Translations under genes and position numbers: made by a program | Notes under the pieces: model-generated | What the model was told of the DNA's origin: nothing | Databases searched by the model: none | What the model saw: only the letters and a program-made list of their open reading frames with translations | Shown: positions 1 through 5,680 of the stretch, piece by piece | Numbering within the stretch: position 1 is the stretch's first letter | Layout: each line of letters opens with the position of its first letter | Assembly: GCA_964346725.1 (NCBI GenBank) | Contig: CAYFVM010000038.1 | Coordinates: 1-9,648, forward strand | DNA length: 9,648 bases | From: UBA1715 sp964346725 | GTDB lineage: Bacteria > Bacteroidota > Bacteroidia > Bacteroidales > UBA1715 | Direction: 5' to 3'

Positions 1-192
1 TGGGCGGTCAATTGGGCAGTCAAAACCGAACACATATGTTGCCGTGTTAAACCCTATTATACTGCTAATGTATTCGAGTTGCCCCCAATAATACATAAAA
101 AAAGCATGTCGGAAAGTGTATTAAATTATTAATAATCAACGATTTACGTTTTTCGTGAGGATGAATACTGCTTCCTTGCCTTATAGTGTATG
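1..192. other. Left-edge stretch with no convincing gene
   Basis: No gene can be supported here. Two short frames are open to the window edge: a plus-strand frame from 1 that stops at 130-132 (43 codons, no recognisable motif) and a minus-strand frame that could start at ATG 96-94 and run off the left edge (begins MYYWGQLEYISSIIGF). Either could be the end of a truncated gene, but neither resembles a family I know. An imperfect 12-bp tandem repeat lies at 1-24 (two copies of TGGGC[G/A]GTCAA-like sequence), and a perfect AT-only palindrome ATTATTAATAAT lies at 125-136. Neither has a clear role. Confidence 0.3.
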
Positions 193-223
193 CTTGTCGT
201 GTGGTAGCTACGAACTACCTTTG
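193..223 (+). promoter_or_regulatory. Bacteroidetes-type promoter upstream of the small HTH gene
   Basis: CTTG at 193-196 and TACCTTTG at 216-223 match the Bacteroidetes primary sigma consensus (-33 TTG, -7 TAnnTTTG) with a 19-base spacer, so transcription would start near 229-231. The spacer contains the perfect 8-bp palindrome GTAGCTAC (204-211). An inverted repeat GGTAG/CTACC (203-207 and 215-219) overlaps the -7 element, a position where a repressor could block polymerase. The start site and any operator function are inferred from consensus alone. Confidence 0.5.
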
Positions 224-298
224 TTAGTGCACCTATCCTTGGATTGTTCGTTCCACGTCTGAAGACTGTAGCGGATTGCCGTCGATTGTAACAACCGA

Positions 299-323
299 AA
301 ATAATTTCGCAATGAAATTATTT
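299..323 (+). repeat. Perfect 10-bp inverted repeat (leader hairpin or operator)
   Basis: AAATAATTTC (299-308) and GAAATTATTT (314-323) are perfect reverse complements around the five-base loop GCAAT. The loop and the first base of the right arm contain an in-frame ATG (312-314), an alternative start for the small HTH ORF, so a folded leader RNA would sequester it. A smaller perfect repeat, CGCAA TAT TTGCG, follows at 342-354. No T-run follows, so this is not a standard terminator. It could be an RNA structure in the leader or a dimeric DNA-binding site; the sequence does not decide between them. Confidence 0.5.
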
Positions 324-377
324 GGATTTAAAAAAAATCTTCGCAATATTTGCGTTGTTTCCAATTTGAAAAAAAAT

Positions 378-557
378 ATGGAAGGGAAAAAAAGAATTCT
401 GGTGGCTCACGGAGCCAAGAAGCAATTAATGGCTGCTTTGGGTACAAGTTATCCCACAGTTCGCGCCGCACTCCGCTACGACAGCGACACGGAAATATCG
501 CGTAGAATACGCTATGTGGCAATTACACAATTCGCCGGCATACGTGTGATGTTCTGA
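378..557 (+). CDS. Putative small helix-turn-helix DNA-binding protein
   Basis: A 59-residue basic protein if it starts at ATG 378. The same frame is open from TTG 276 and has another ATG at 312, giving up to 93 residues. I prefer 378 because the upstream part is low-complexity, Lys/Asn-rich and overlaps the leader hairpins. The core reads KKQLMAALGTSYPTVRAAL followed by a Ser/Arg-rich helix, which is the layout of a helix-turn-helix: a helix, a turn around Gly-Thr-Ser, and a recognition helix starting Tyr-Pro-Thr-Val. I recall similar 55-70-residue HTH proteins in Bacteroidales, but this is recognition by eye and not a search result. A dedicated promoter and palindromes upstream would fit autoregulation, which is inference. 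Confidence 0.5.
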   Translation: MEGKKRILVAHGAKKQLMAALGTSYPTVRAALRYDSDTEISRRIRYVAITQFAGIRVMF

Positions 558-607
558 CTATGCTACATTATAGTTGTATACAATTTTAATTTAATTTATA
601 ATACAAA

Positions 608-1102
608 ATGAAAAAAGTTTATTTAATCAGTTTACTAGTTAGCATATTCGGAATGAGTAGTTATGCACAATCAAGAGCTATTGGTTTTAGATTATCAAAT
701 GTACTTGAAGTATCGTATCAATTCAATGCAACAAAACCAAATTTTTGGGAATTAGATGGTGGTATATGGAATTCAGGTAAAGGAGCACAAGCTTCAATTG
801 TTCACAATTGGATTATTGGTTCTCCAAACTGGACAAGTCAAGGAGAGTGGAATTGGTATTTAGGTGTTGGTGGTTTGATGGGATTAGTTTGGGATAACGC
901 ATACAATGATAATGGAAATCTAGGTAGTTATATGGGGCTTGCCGGTATGTTTGGATTGGAATACACTTTTGATTTCCCCTTGCAATTATCAGCTGACGTT
1001 CGTCCATTTGTTGGACCATACATTAATGATGGCGTATCCTTCAATACAAGGGTTTTGGCAAATTCGTTCTTCCCAACAGTTTCAGCTCGATATAGATTTT
1101 AA
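608..1102 (+). CDS. Small secreted outer-membrane beta-barrel-like protein
   Basis: A 164-residue protein of unknown specific function. Residues 1-21 look like a Sec signal peptide: MKK, a hydrophobic core, then SSYAQ, with cleavage likely near residue 21. The mature part alternates polar and aromatic/hydrophobic residues in short Gly/Asn-separated stretches (for example WELDGGIW, WNWYLGVGGL, MFGLEYTFDF) and ends SARYRF. A terminal Phe after an alternating strand is the usual signature of outer-membrane beta-barrels recognised by the Bam machinery. The length would fit an eight-stranded barrel. A weak -7-like TATAGTTG at 569-576 could serve as promoter, with the palindrome TTGTATACAA (574-583) overlapping it. 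The terC-like gene starts 25 bp downstream with no terminator visible between, so co-transcription is possible. Confidence 0.7.
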   Translation: MKKVYLISLLVSIFGMSSYAQSRAIGFRLSNVLEVSYQFNATKPNFWELDGGIWNSGKGAQASIVHNWIIGSPNWTSQGEWNWYLGVGGLMGLVWDNAYNDNGNLGSYMGLAGMFGLEYTFDFPLQLSADVRPFVGPYINDGVSFNTRVLANSFFPTVSARYRF

Positions 1103-1127
1103 TCAGTAATCATATAAACCAAGTTTG

Positions 1128-2111
1128 ATGCATTTTTTGGTTTGGATTTTTTTTTTAGCTATAGTCGTTGCGTTATTAGCGCTAGACTTAGGCGTTCTAA
1201 ATAAAACACAACACGAAATTTCAATGAGCGAGGCCCTTAAAATGACTTGCTTGTGGATTTTTTGCGCTTTAGTTTTTAATGTATTTTTAGGTTTTGCATA
1301 CGAATATGATGTATTCAATTTGTTGTCGGAGTCACCAGACCATTCTATTGCAAACGGTTGGGATGCTGCGTTAAAATATTTAACTGGTTATTTAATAGAG
1401 AAAGCATTGAGTTTGGATAACATTTTTGTTATGGCAATGTTGTTCACCTATTTTAAAATTCCGGGAAAATACCAACACGAAGTTTTGTTTTGGGGAATCA
1501 TCGGTGCATTAGTTTTCCGCGGTGTCATGATCGTTTTGGGTGCAGCATTGGTAAACCGTTTCTCTTGGATTATGTATGTGTTTGGTGCTTTGTTGGTTGT
1601 TTCTGCTTTCAAAATGTTGTTTGGCAAAAACGAAGATTTTGATGCCGACAAAAGCACGGTAATAAAAGTCCTTCGTAAATTCTATCCGGTGAGCTCAACA
1701 CTTGACGGTGGGCACTTCTTTACCATTGTAAATGGCGTAAAAGCTGTTACACCATTAATGGTTGTGTTGCTTGTTATAGAAACAACCGACGTGATGTTTG
1801 CAGTCGATTCTGTGCCGGCAATTTTCTCAATCACAACAGATCCGTTTATCGTATTTACATCTAACATTTTCGCAATTCTTGGTCTACGTGCCTTGTATTT
1901 CGTGCTAGCATCGTTCATGAATAAATTCCAATACATCAAATACAGTTTGGTTGTATTACTTTTGTTTATTGGTGTAAAAATGTTGTTAATGGAAGTTGTT
2001 CATATTTCTATCGGCATTTCTTTATCTGCCATAGTTGTTATTCTTGGAGTAGGAGTAATTGCTTCGGTAATTCAACAAAAGAAAATAGCTAAAACAAAAC
2101 AACAACAATAA
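1128..2111 (+). CDS. TerC/Alx-family integral membrane protein
   Basis: A 327-residue polytopic inner-membrane protein starting at ATG 1128; a TTG immediately before it (1125) is less likely. Family motifs are present: the first helix with the acidic DLGVLN (D20), EKALSLDNIFV (about 91-101), FWGIIGALVFRG (121-132) and the hallmark ETTDVMFAVDSVPA (218-231), followed by FTSNIFAILGLRALYF. About seven to nine membrane helices are evident, and the tail is short, basic and Gln-rich. TerC/Alx proteins are linked to Mn2+ or other metal export and to metallation of exported proteins, and the buried acidic residues fit ion handling. The length matches the Alx subgroup (about 320 residues). No yybP-ykoY manganese riboswitch is recognisable in the 25 bp upstream. 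The next gene starts one base after the stop. Confidence 0.9.
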   Translation: MHFLVWIFFLAIVVALLALDLGVLNKTQHEISMSEALKMTCLWIFCALVFNVFLGFAYEYDVFNLLSESPDHSIANGWDAALKYLTGYLIEKALSLDNIFVMAMLFTYFKIPGKYQHEVLFWGIIGALVFRGVMIVLGAALVNRFSWIMYVFGALLVVSAFKMLFGKNEDFDADKSTVIKVLRKFYPVSSTLDGGHFFTIVNGVKAVTPLMVVLLVIETTDVMFAVDSVPAIFSITTDPFIVFTSNIFAILGLRALYFVLASFMNKFQYIKYSLVVLLLFIGVKMLLMEVVHISIGISLSAIVVILGVGVIASVIQQKKIAKTKQQQ

Positions 2112-2112
2112 C

Positions 2113-2928
2113 GTGAAGTTGACCGATTCACAAATAGCTGAATTTCAACAAACGGTATTAGGAAAAGGAAAGGACTTGTATCGTGATATGCCTTGGCGTA
2201 TAGATACAAGTCCTTATTCTATTTTATTGTCGGAGGTGATGCTTCAGCAAACGCAAGTATCGCGCGTTATGCAGAAGTATGCCGAATTTCTGTCGGCATT
2301 CCCCACACTTGCCGATTTGGCACATGCCGATTTTCAAGAGGTCTTGCAGCATTGGTCGGGGTTGGGGTATAATCGTCGTGCCCGTTTTTTACATGAAACT
2401 GCAAAGCAAATCGTTGAAAAAATTGATTTTCCAACGTCGGTAGAAGAGTTGCGTGCGTGTCCGGGCATTGGTGATAATACAGCAGCTTCTATTTTGGTAT
2501 ATGCATTTAACCAGCCATTGATTTTCTTGGAAACAAATGTCAGGACGGTCTTGATTTATTCTTTTTTCAATGATGTAACTGACAAAATTCCTGATTCAGA
2601 ATTGCGCAAAGTGGCGGAACAGGTTTTATATCGTGAAAATCCTCGTGAGTGGTATTGGGCAATTATGGACTACGGAACGTATTTGAAAAAGACCGTTGGT
2701 AATTTCAATCGTTATTCTACCACCCATACTGTGCAATCGAAATTTGAGGGTTCTTTTCGTCAGAAACGTGCCAGCGTGTTGCGTTGTTTGTTAAAGCACG
2801 GTCCTTTAACGCTACAAGAAATTGCTGACATTCAAAACTATGACTATCAGATGATTATTCAAATTGTTGAGGCTCTTGTAAAAGATGCAATGATTACCGA
2901 ACAGAATGGACGGATTATGATACGATAA
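2113..2928 (+). CDS. MutY-like HhH-GPD DNA glycosylase lacking the Fe-S cluster
   Basis: A 271-residue base-excision repair glycosylase related to MutY, starting at GTG 2113 one base after the terC-like stop, so probably co-translated. MutY-type landmarks: PWR (27-29), SEVMLQQTQV (40-49) with the Glu equivalent to E. coli E37, WSGLGYNRRAR (81-91), and the helix-hairpin-helix CPGIGDNTAAS (116-126). Two departures stand out. The segment normally reading LDGNV, with catalytic Asp138, reads LETNVRTV here, with Glu140. The four-cysteine 4Fe-4S loop that should follow MDYGTYLKK is missing, and the protein has only two cysteines (116, 225). Instead of the NUDIX-like 8-oxoG-recognition domain, residues about 216-271 look like a winged helix. 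I recall an Fe-S-free MutY-like family with the ETN motif in other bacteria, so these are probably family traits and not decay. Its 3' end overlaps the convergent glycosyltransferase gene by 14 bp. Confidence 0.82.
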   Translation: MKLTDSQIAEFQQTVLGKGKDLYRDMPWRIDTSPYSILLSEVMLQQTQVSRVMQKYAEFLSAFPTLADLAHADFQEVLQHWSGLGYNRRARFLHETAKQIVEKIDFPTSVEELRACPGIGDNTAASILVYAFNQPLIFLETNVRTVLIYSFFNDVTDKIPDSELRKVAEQVLYRENPREWYWAIMDYGTYLKKTVGNFNRYSTTHTVQSKFEGSFRQKRASVLRCLLKHGPLTLQEIADIQNYDYQMIIQIVEALVKDAMITEQNGRIMIR

Positions 2929-3661
2929 GTTTTAGCAACTTTCGTACGCCCATTGATGGGTATCCATAGAGTATTGCAAGGAAACACAAAACGGTATTAA
3001 GCAAACTAATCCGTACAAAGTCATGAGTGGAACGAAAGTGCGAAACACGTTCTTCTTTTGGCGGATAATATACATCAATGGTTATGGGCTGAATTGCTAT
3101 ATTTCGCCATGCGCAACGTACCAACATTTCTAACTCAGCTTCGTATCGGTTATTAAGCGGTCCACGATATTTCATTGCTTGTAGTGGATACGCCCGATAT
3201 CCTGTTTGTGTGTCGGGAAGCGAAATGGCCGTTTGTACCGTAAACCAAAAGTTTGAAAATCTATTTGCAAACGCATTTTTTGCGGGCATATTCGGTTGGT
3301 CAAACGTTCGGCTGCCAATTATGAGTGACGAAGGATATGTGTTGATTGCTTCGGCAAATTTCGGCAAGTCGCTTGCTTTGTGTTGGCCATCGGCATCAAG
3401 TGTAATAGCGTGCGCAAAGCCCTGCTTTTGAGCTTCAGCAAACGCTTGTTTAAGGGCAAATCCTTTCCCTCTATTGGGTTTATATGAAATGAATGTAATC
3501 CCTTCTATTTGTGCAAGAATGTCGCCTGTTGCATCTGTCGCGCCATCGTTTACCACAATTACATTTGGGGAATACCGCAACGCGGATTCAACCACCGAAC
3601 GTATTGATTTTTCGTTGTTATACGTCGGAATAATGATGCACGTTGTGGCTGCAATCTTCAT
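2915..3661 (-). CDS. Family 2 glycosyltransferase, DPM1/polyprenyl-phosphate type
   Basis: A 248-residue GT2 enzyme. Visible motifs: IPTYNN (11-16) at the nucleotide-binding strand, VVNDGATD (36-43), NRGKGFALK (63-71), the metal-binding DADGQH (89-94) and the acceptor-side DTQTGYRAYP (150-159), followed by NRYEAELEML. This pattern is that of dolichyl/polyprenyl-phosphate mannosyltransferase-like enzymes, which move a sugar from a nucleotide to a lipid phosphate at the cytoplasmic face. Residues about 218-236 could form one membrane-associated helix. GT2 enzymes are common in flexirubin and aryl polyene clusters, where glycosylation of a lipid anchor or head group has been proposed; the substrate here is unknown. 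Its ATG shares one base with the dehydratase stop (TAATG), implying translational coupling. It is the last gene of the minus-strand operon. Confidence 0.85.
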   Translation of the reverse strand: MKIAATTCIIIPTYNNEKSIRSVVESALRYSPNVIVVNDGATDATGDILAQIEGITFISYKPNRGKGFALKQAFAEAQKQGFAHAITLDADGQHKASDLPKFAEAINTYPSSLIIGSRTFDQPNMPAKNAFANRFSNFWFTVQTAISLPDTQTGYRAYPLQAMKYRGPLNNRYEAELEMLVRCAWRNIAIQPITIDVYYPPKEERVSHFRSTHDFVRISLLNTVLCFLAILYGYPSMGVRKLLKLIVS

Positions 3662-4023
3662 TATGCTAATTTGAAATTGATTTTTGTGTACACATTTTCG
3701 TCAGCGATGATTTGAATTTTTGCATCAAATGCGTTGTCATCTGCTGGAGAAAGTGAAATGTCAAACTTCAAAAATTCGTTTGTGATAGGTGTTATGATAT
3801 TGAGAAATTTCACCGATTTCAAAAAGCGTATTTTGAGTGACTTTCCTATATGTTTTTCGCAGAGTTCGCGGGCTATTTCTATCAAGCAAGCTCCCGGTGT
3901 TATTGGATTTCCGGGAAAGTGGGCTTTGAAAATTTCGTTGCTTTTGTTTTGACGAATAGTGAATGTTATATTCTCGCCATCTTCTTCTTTGTGTTCAATA
4001 ATGTATAGTTTGTTTTCAAGCAT
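3661..4023 (-). CDS. FabZ-like 3-hydroxyacyl-ACP dehydratase (hotdog fold)
   Basis: A 120-residue single-hotdog protein. I place the start at ATG 4023 because it lies one base after the LolA-like stop and gives the normal FabZ beginning; the 10 extra upstream codons (to 4053) overlap the previous gene. The signature AHFPGNPITPGACLIE carries the catalytic His (35) and, 14 residues on, the catalytic Glu (49), the spacing seen in FabZ dehydratases. The predicted reaction is removal of water from 3-hydroxyacyl-ACP to give trans-2-enoyl-ACP; repeated without enoyl reduction, it builds a conjugated polyene. In aryl polyene clusters this role belongs to the ApeI/ApeP dehydratases. The stop overlaps the glycosyltransferase start by one base. 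Confidence 0.85.
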   Translation of the reverse strand: MLENKLYIIEHKEEDGENITFTIRQNKSNEIFKAHFPGNPITPGACLIEIARELCEKHIGKSLKIRFLKSVKFLNIITPITNEFLKFDISLSPADDNAFDAKIQIIADENVYTKINFKLA

Positions 4024-4024
4024 G

Positions 4025-4657
4025 TTATTGAGCAATAAATAGTTTTGTATCAATCGGTTGGTTTATCTTGTGATTCAAGAAGGTGATTGTCATTGTATCT
4101 CCGTTTTTTTCATGCATGGTAATGCTTTCGGCATTTTTCGTTTGTTTGTTGAATAGGAGTGTAATGTCAGAATACATGGAACTTAAGCGCTTGTTAGTCG
4201 GAATAAGTTTTACCATATAGTCATTGGTGTTGGCGTACACTTGCGAGGTGAAGTTTTTATTGTCATTTAACCCTGAACCATCTACAATGCTTACAATAAT
4301 GTTTGCCAATTCTTTGAACATGCGCGTGTTCTGCGTAGTAACGCCTTGTGCGTTTTTTACTATCACGTCTGTTCCTTTCATGATTAAAACAAACGAGTTT
4401 GGAGAGGTGTATTCCCAACGTAGCGAACGTGGGTTTTGAAAATACATTTTTCCTTTTGATACTGCTTTTTCGGCAACGAGTGTGCTTGTTTTTTCTTGTA
4501 CAAAGTCACAAGAAATCGTTTTTGTTTGCTTTGAAGCGTTGCTTATGGCTTGAATCGTTTGTTGTTTTTTGTCGCCGGTAATTTGCGTAAAATCGCTTTG
4601 GCTCATAGCGTTAAAGCACAATAAGAAAGCGAATATGGCGGTAAAAAACTTATTCAT
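4025..4657 (-). CDS. LolA-like periplasmic lipoprotein/lipid carrier
   Basis: A 210-residue protein when started at ATG 4657, where an evident signal peptide begins (MNKFFTAIFAFLLCFNAMSQ); 15 extra codons upstream (to 4702) would overlap the previous gene. The mature region has LolA-family features: an N-terminal helix, then TISCDFVQEKTSTLVAEK, SKGKMYFQNPRSLRWEY (the F/Y-rich strands with the R-W-E-Y turn) and paired strands lining a hydrophobic pocket. LolA carries lipoproteins across the periplasm. LolA-like members inside flexirubin and aryl polyene clusters are thought to carry the lipid product to the outer membrane, and I favour that here because of the surrounding ketosynthases. The Cys at residue 14 sits inside the hydrophobic core, not in a good lipobox, so I predict a soluble periplasmic protein. 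It starts 4 bp after the membrane-protein stop. Confidence 0.85.
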   Translation of the reverse strand: MNKFFTAIFAFLLCFNAMSQSDFTQITGDKKQQTIQAISNASKQTKTISCDFVQEKTSTLVAEKAVSKGKMYFQNPRSLRWEYTSPNSFVLIMKGTDVIVKNAQGVTTQNTRMFKELANIIVSIVDGSGLNDNKNFTSQVYANTNDYMVKLIPTNKRLSSMYSDITLLFNKQTKNAESITMHEKNGDTMTITFLNHKINQPIDTKLFIAQ

Positions 4658-4661
4658 AGGT

Positions 4662-4976
4662 TTATTTTGCAACAAAGTAAACACCAACAATAATGATACC
4701 AATTCCTATCCAACGAGTGAGAGGAATGGCTTCGTTTAGGAAAATTAATGCGGCAAACATTCCAAACACGTAACTCATGCAGGTGAGTGGGTAGGCTGCC
4801 GAAAAAGGATAATTTTTCAAAATATGAAACCACAAAACTGTTGCAGAGCCAAGAACAATTCCCGTTAATAAAAACCACCAATTGGTGAGGAGTGCGAAAA
4901 AATAGTCTCGTGTCCAAGAAAATGCAGGCATTTTGTTTAGCGAAACTTTCAAAAGCAAGTTACCGGAGGCAAGGCA
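4662..4976 (-). CDS. Small DMT/SMR-type membrane protein, N-terminus lost in assembly gap
   Basis: 104 visible C-terminal residues of a small four-helix membrane protein of the drug/metabolite transporter superfamily (SMR, ArnE/ArnF or single-EamA type). Features: a first helix ending in SGNLLLK, a second at NWWFLLTGIVLGSATVLWF, a third at AAYPLTCMSYVFGMFAALIFL, then NEAIPLTRW and the final IGIGIIIVGVYFV. The AYPLT helix followed by E-x-xxLTRWIGIGIIIVGV parallels the last two helices of EmrE-type proteins. Small DMT proteins of the ArnE/ArnF kind flip glycolipids, so a flippase role for the cluster product or its lipid-linked sugar is an attractive inference. By SMR length (105-120 residues) only some 10-20 N-terminal residues should be missing. 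The frame appears continuous with the upstream ketosynthase-like gene through the N run, but that is an artefact. Confidence 0.7.
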   Translation of the reverse strand, partial: CLASGNLLLKVSLNKMPAFSWTRDYFFALLTNWWFLLTGIVLGSATVLWFHILKNYPFSAAYPLTCMSYVFGMFAALIFLNEAIPLTRWIGIGIIIVGVYFVAK

Positions 4977-5076
4977 NNNNNNNNNNNNNNNNNNNNNNNN
5001 NNNNNNNNNNNNNNNNNNNNNNNNNNNNNNNNNNNNNNNNNNNNNNNNNNNNNNNNNNNNNNNNNNNNNNNNNNNN
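4977..5076. other. Assembly gap of 100 N
   Basis: Exactly 100 undetermined bases, the conventional placeholder for a scaffold gap of unknown size. It hides the C-terminus of the ketosynthase-like gene on the right and the N-terminus of the small membrane protein on the left, and could conceal a further complete gene. A translation through it would give a false 338-residue fusion. Confidence 0.97.
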
Positions 5077-5678
5077 GAGCCGTTTGTTTCTGCTTTGCGC
5101 AAGATTTCTTGGTTTATTTCACCGTTTTTCCAATAGCCAATTTTTCCGAGCATATAGAAATAGTCCGGAGTCATTTCGTCTTGGCTGGTTACGAGTGCGT
5201 TGTTGATTTTTCCTAATGTAAATTGTAGAAACGCATCGGAAAGGCCGCATTCAAACGAAGTGCCTCTATGTGAATAGGTGCAGTTGTATCCGTTACATTT
5301 TAGTTGTAGCGCAATCTGTGAACTAATGGTGTTGTGCGTAGACTGCATGAAATATGTCGGTTGCAGAAATTCTTCCCCTTCTTTGACCATAGCCGAAAGG
5401 AATTTCTCGGTGTTTTCAATACAGCCAAGTCCTGTTCCCGTAATTATGGCATCAATGTTTTGTGCATCAGCACGTTGTATTGCAGAAAAAGAGGTTGCTA
5501 TGGCGCGTTTTATGAGTTTCCCCATGCGTCGCGAAGCCATAGGCGATATGAATTCCTTGTAATCTGGTTCTATAGAACGGTTATAACGTTCGGTAGGAAG
5601 AATAGGGTTTTCAAACCATTCTTCACTGAGTGGTTTTTGCAATGAAATTTGTGCTGCCGATTGTATATACACGCTCAT
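5077..5678 (-). CDS. Ketosynthase-like chain-length-factor protein, C-terminus lost in gap
   Basis: 200 visible N-terminal residues of a thiolase-fold protein of the ApeC-like type (Ketoacyl-synt_2, chain-length-factor-like). Recognisable parts are the N-terminal strand MSVYIQSAAQIS, ISPMASRRMGK (45-54), IITGTGLGCIENTEKFL (78-94), FMQSTHNTISSQIAL (110-124) and YSHRGTSFECGLSDA (135-149). The last segment occupies the place of the ketosynthase nucleophile motif (TACSSA). By my alignment the Cys is replaced by Gly139, so no condensation chemistry is expected. In aryl polyene systems an inactive CLF pairs with an active ketosynthase to set chain length. The gene starts 2 bp after the intact ketosynthase stop, which supports that pairing. 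The residues before the gap are about half to two thirds of a typical member. Confidence 0.8.
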
Positions 5679-5680
5679 AG

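Noticed and set aside
1..24. Tandem 12-bp repeat as part of an array, CRISPR or integron site
   Set aside because: Only two imperfect adjacent units at the window edge, with no spacers or further copies in the window.
137..300. tRNA or other structured RNA gene in the region around the promoter
   Set aside because: No cloverleaf, T-loop GTTCGA-like box or acceptor pairing could be found.
408..422. TGGCTC-ACG-GAGCCA hairpin as an attenuator
   Set aside because: It is short, within the HTH coding sequence, and without a T-run or leader peptide. Chance symmetry is adequate.
1103..1127. Possible manganese (yybP-ykoY) riboswitch ahead of the TerC-type gene
   Set aside because: Only 25 bp separate it from the previous gene, and no paired-loop motif of that class is recognisable there or just upstream.
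2949..2960. Hairpin CCCAT-TG-ATGGG near the convergent gene ends as a bidirectional terminator
   Set aside because: The stem is 5 bp with a 2-base loop and no T-run on either strand, and it lies inside the glycosyltransferase coding region.
4662..5678. A 338-residue ketosynthase-membrane protein fusion
   Set aside because: Continuity depends entirely on the 100-N placeholder; the two ends belong to unrelated families.
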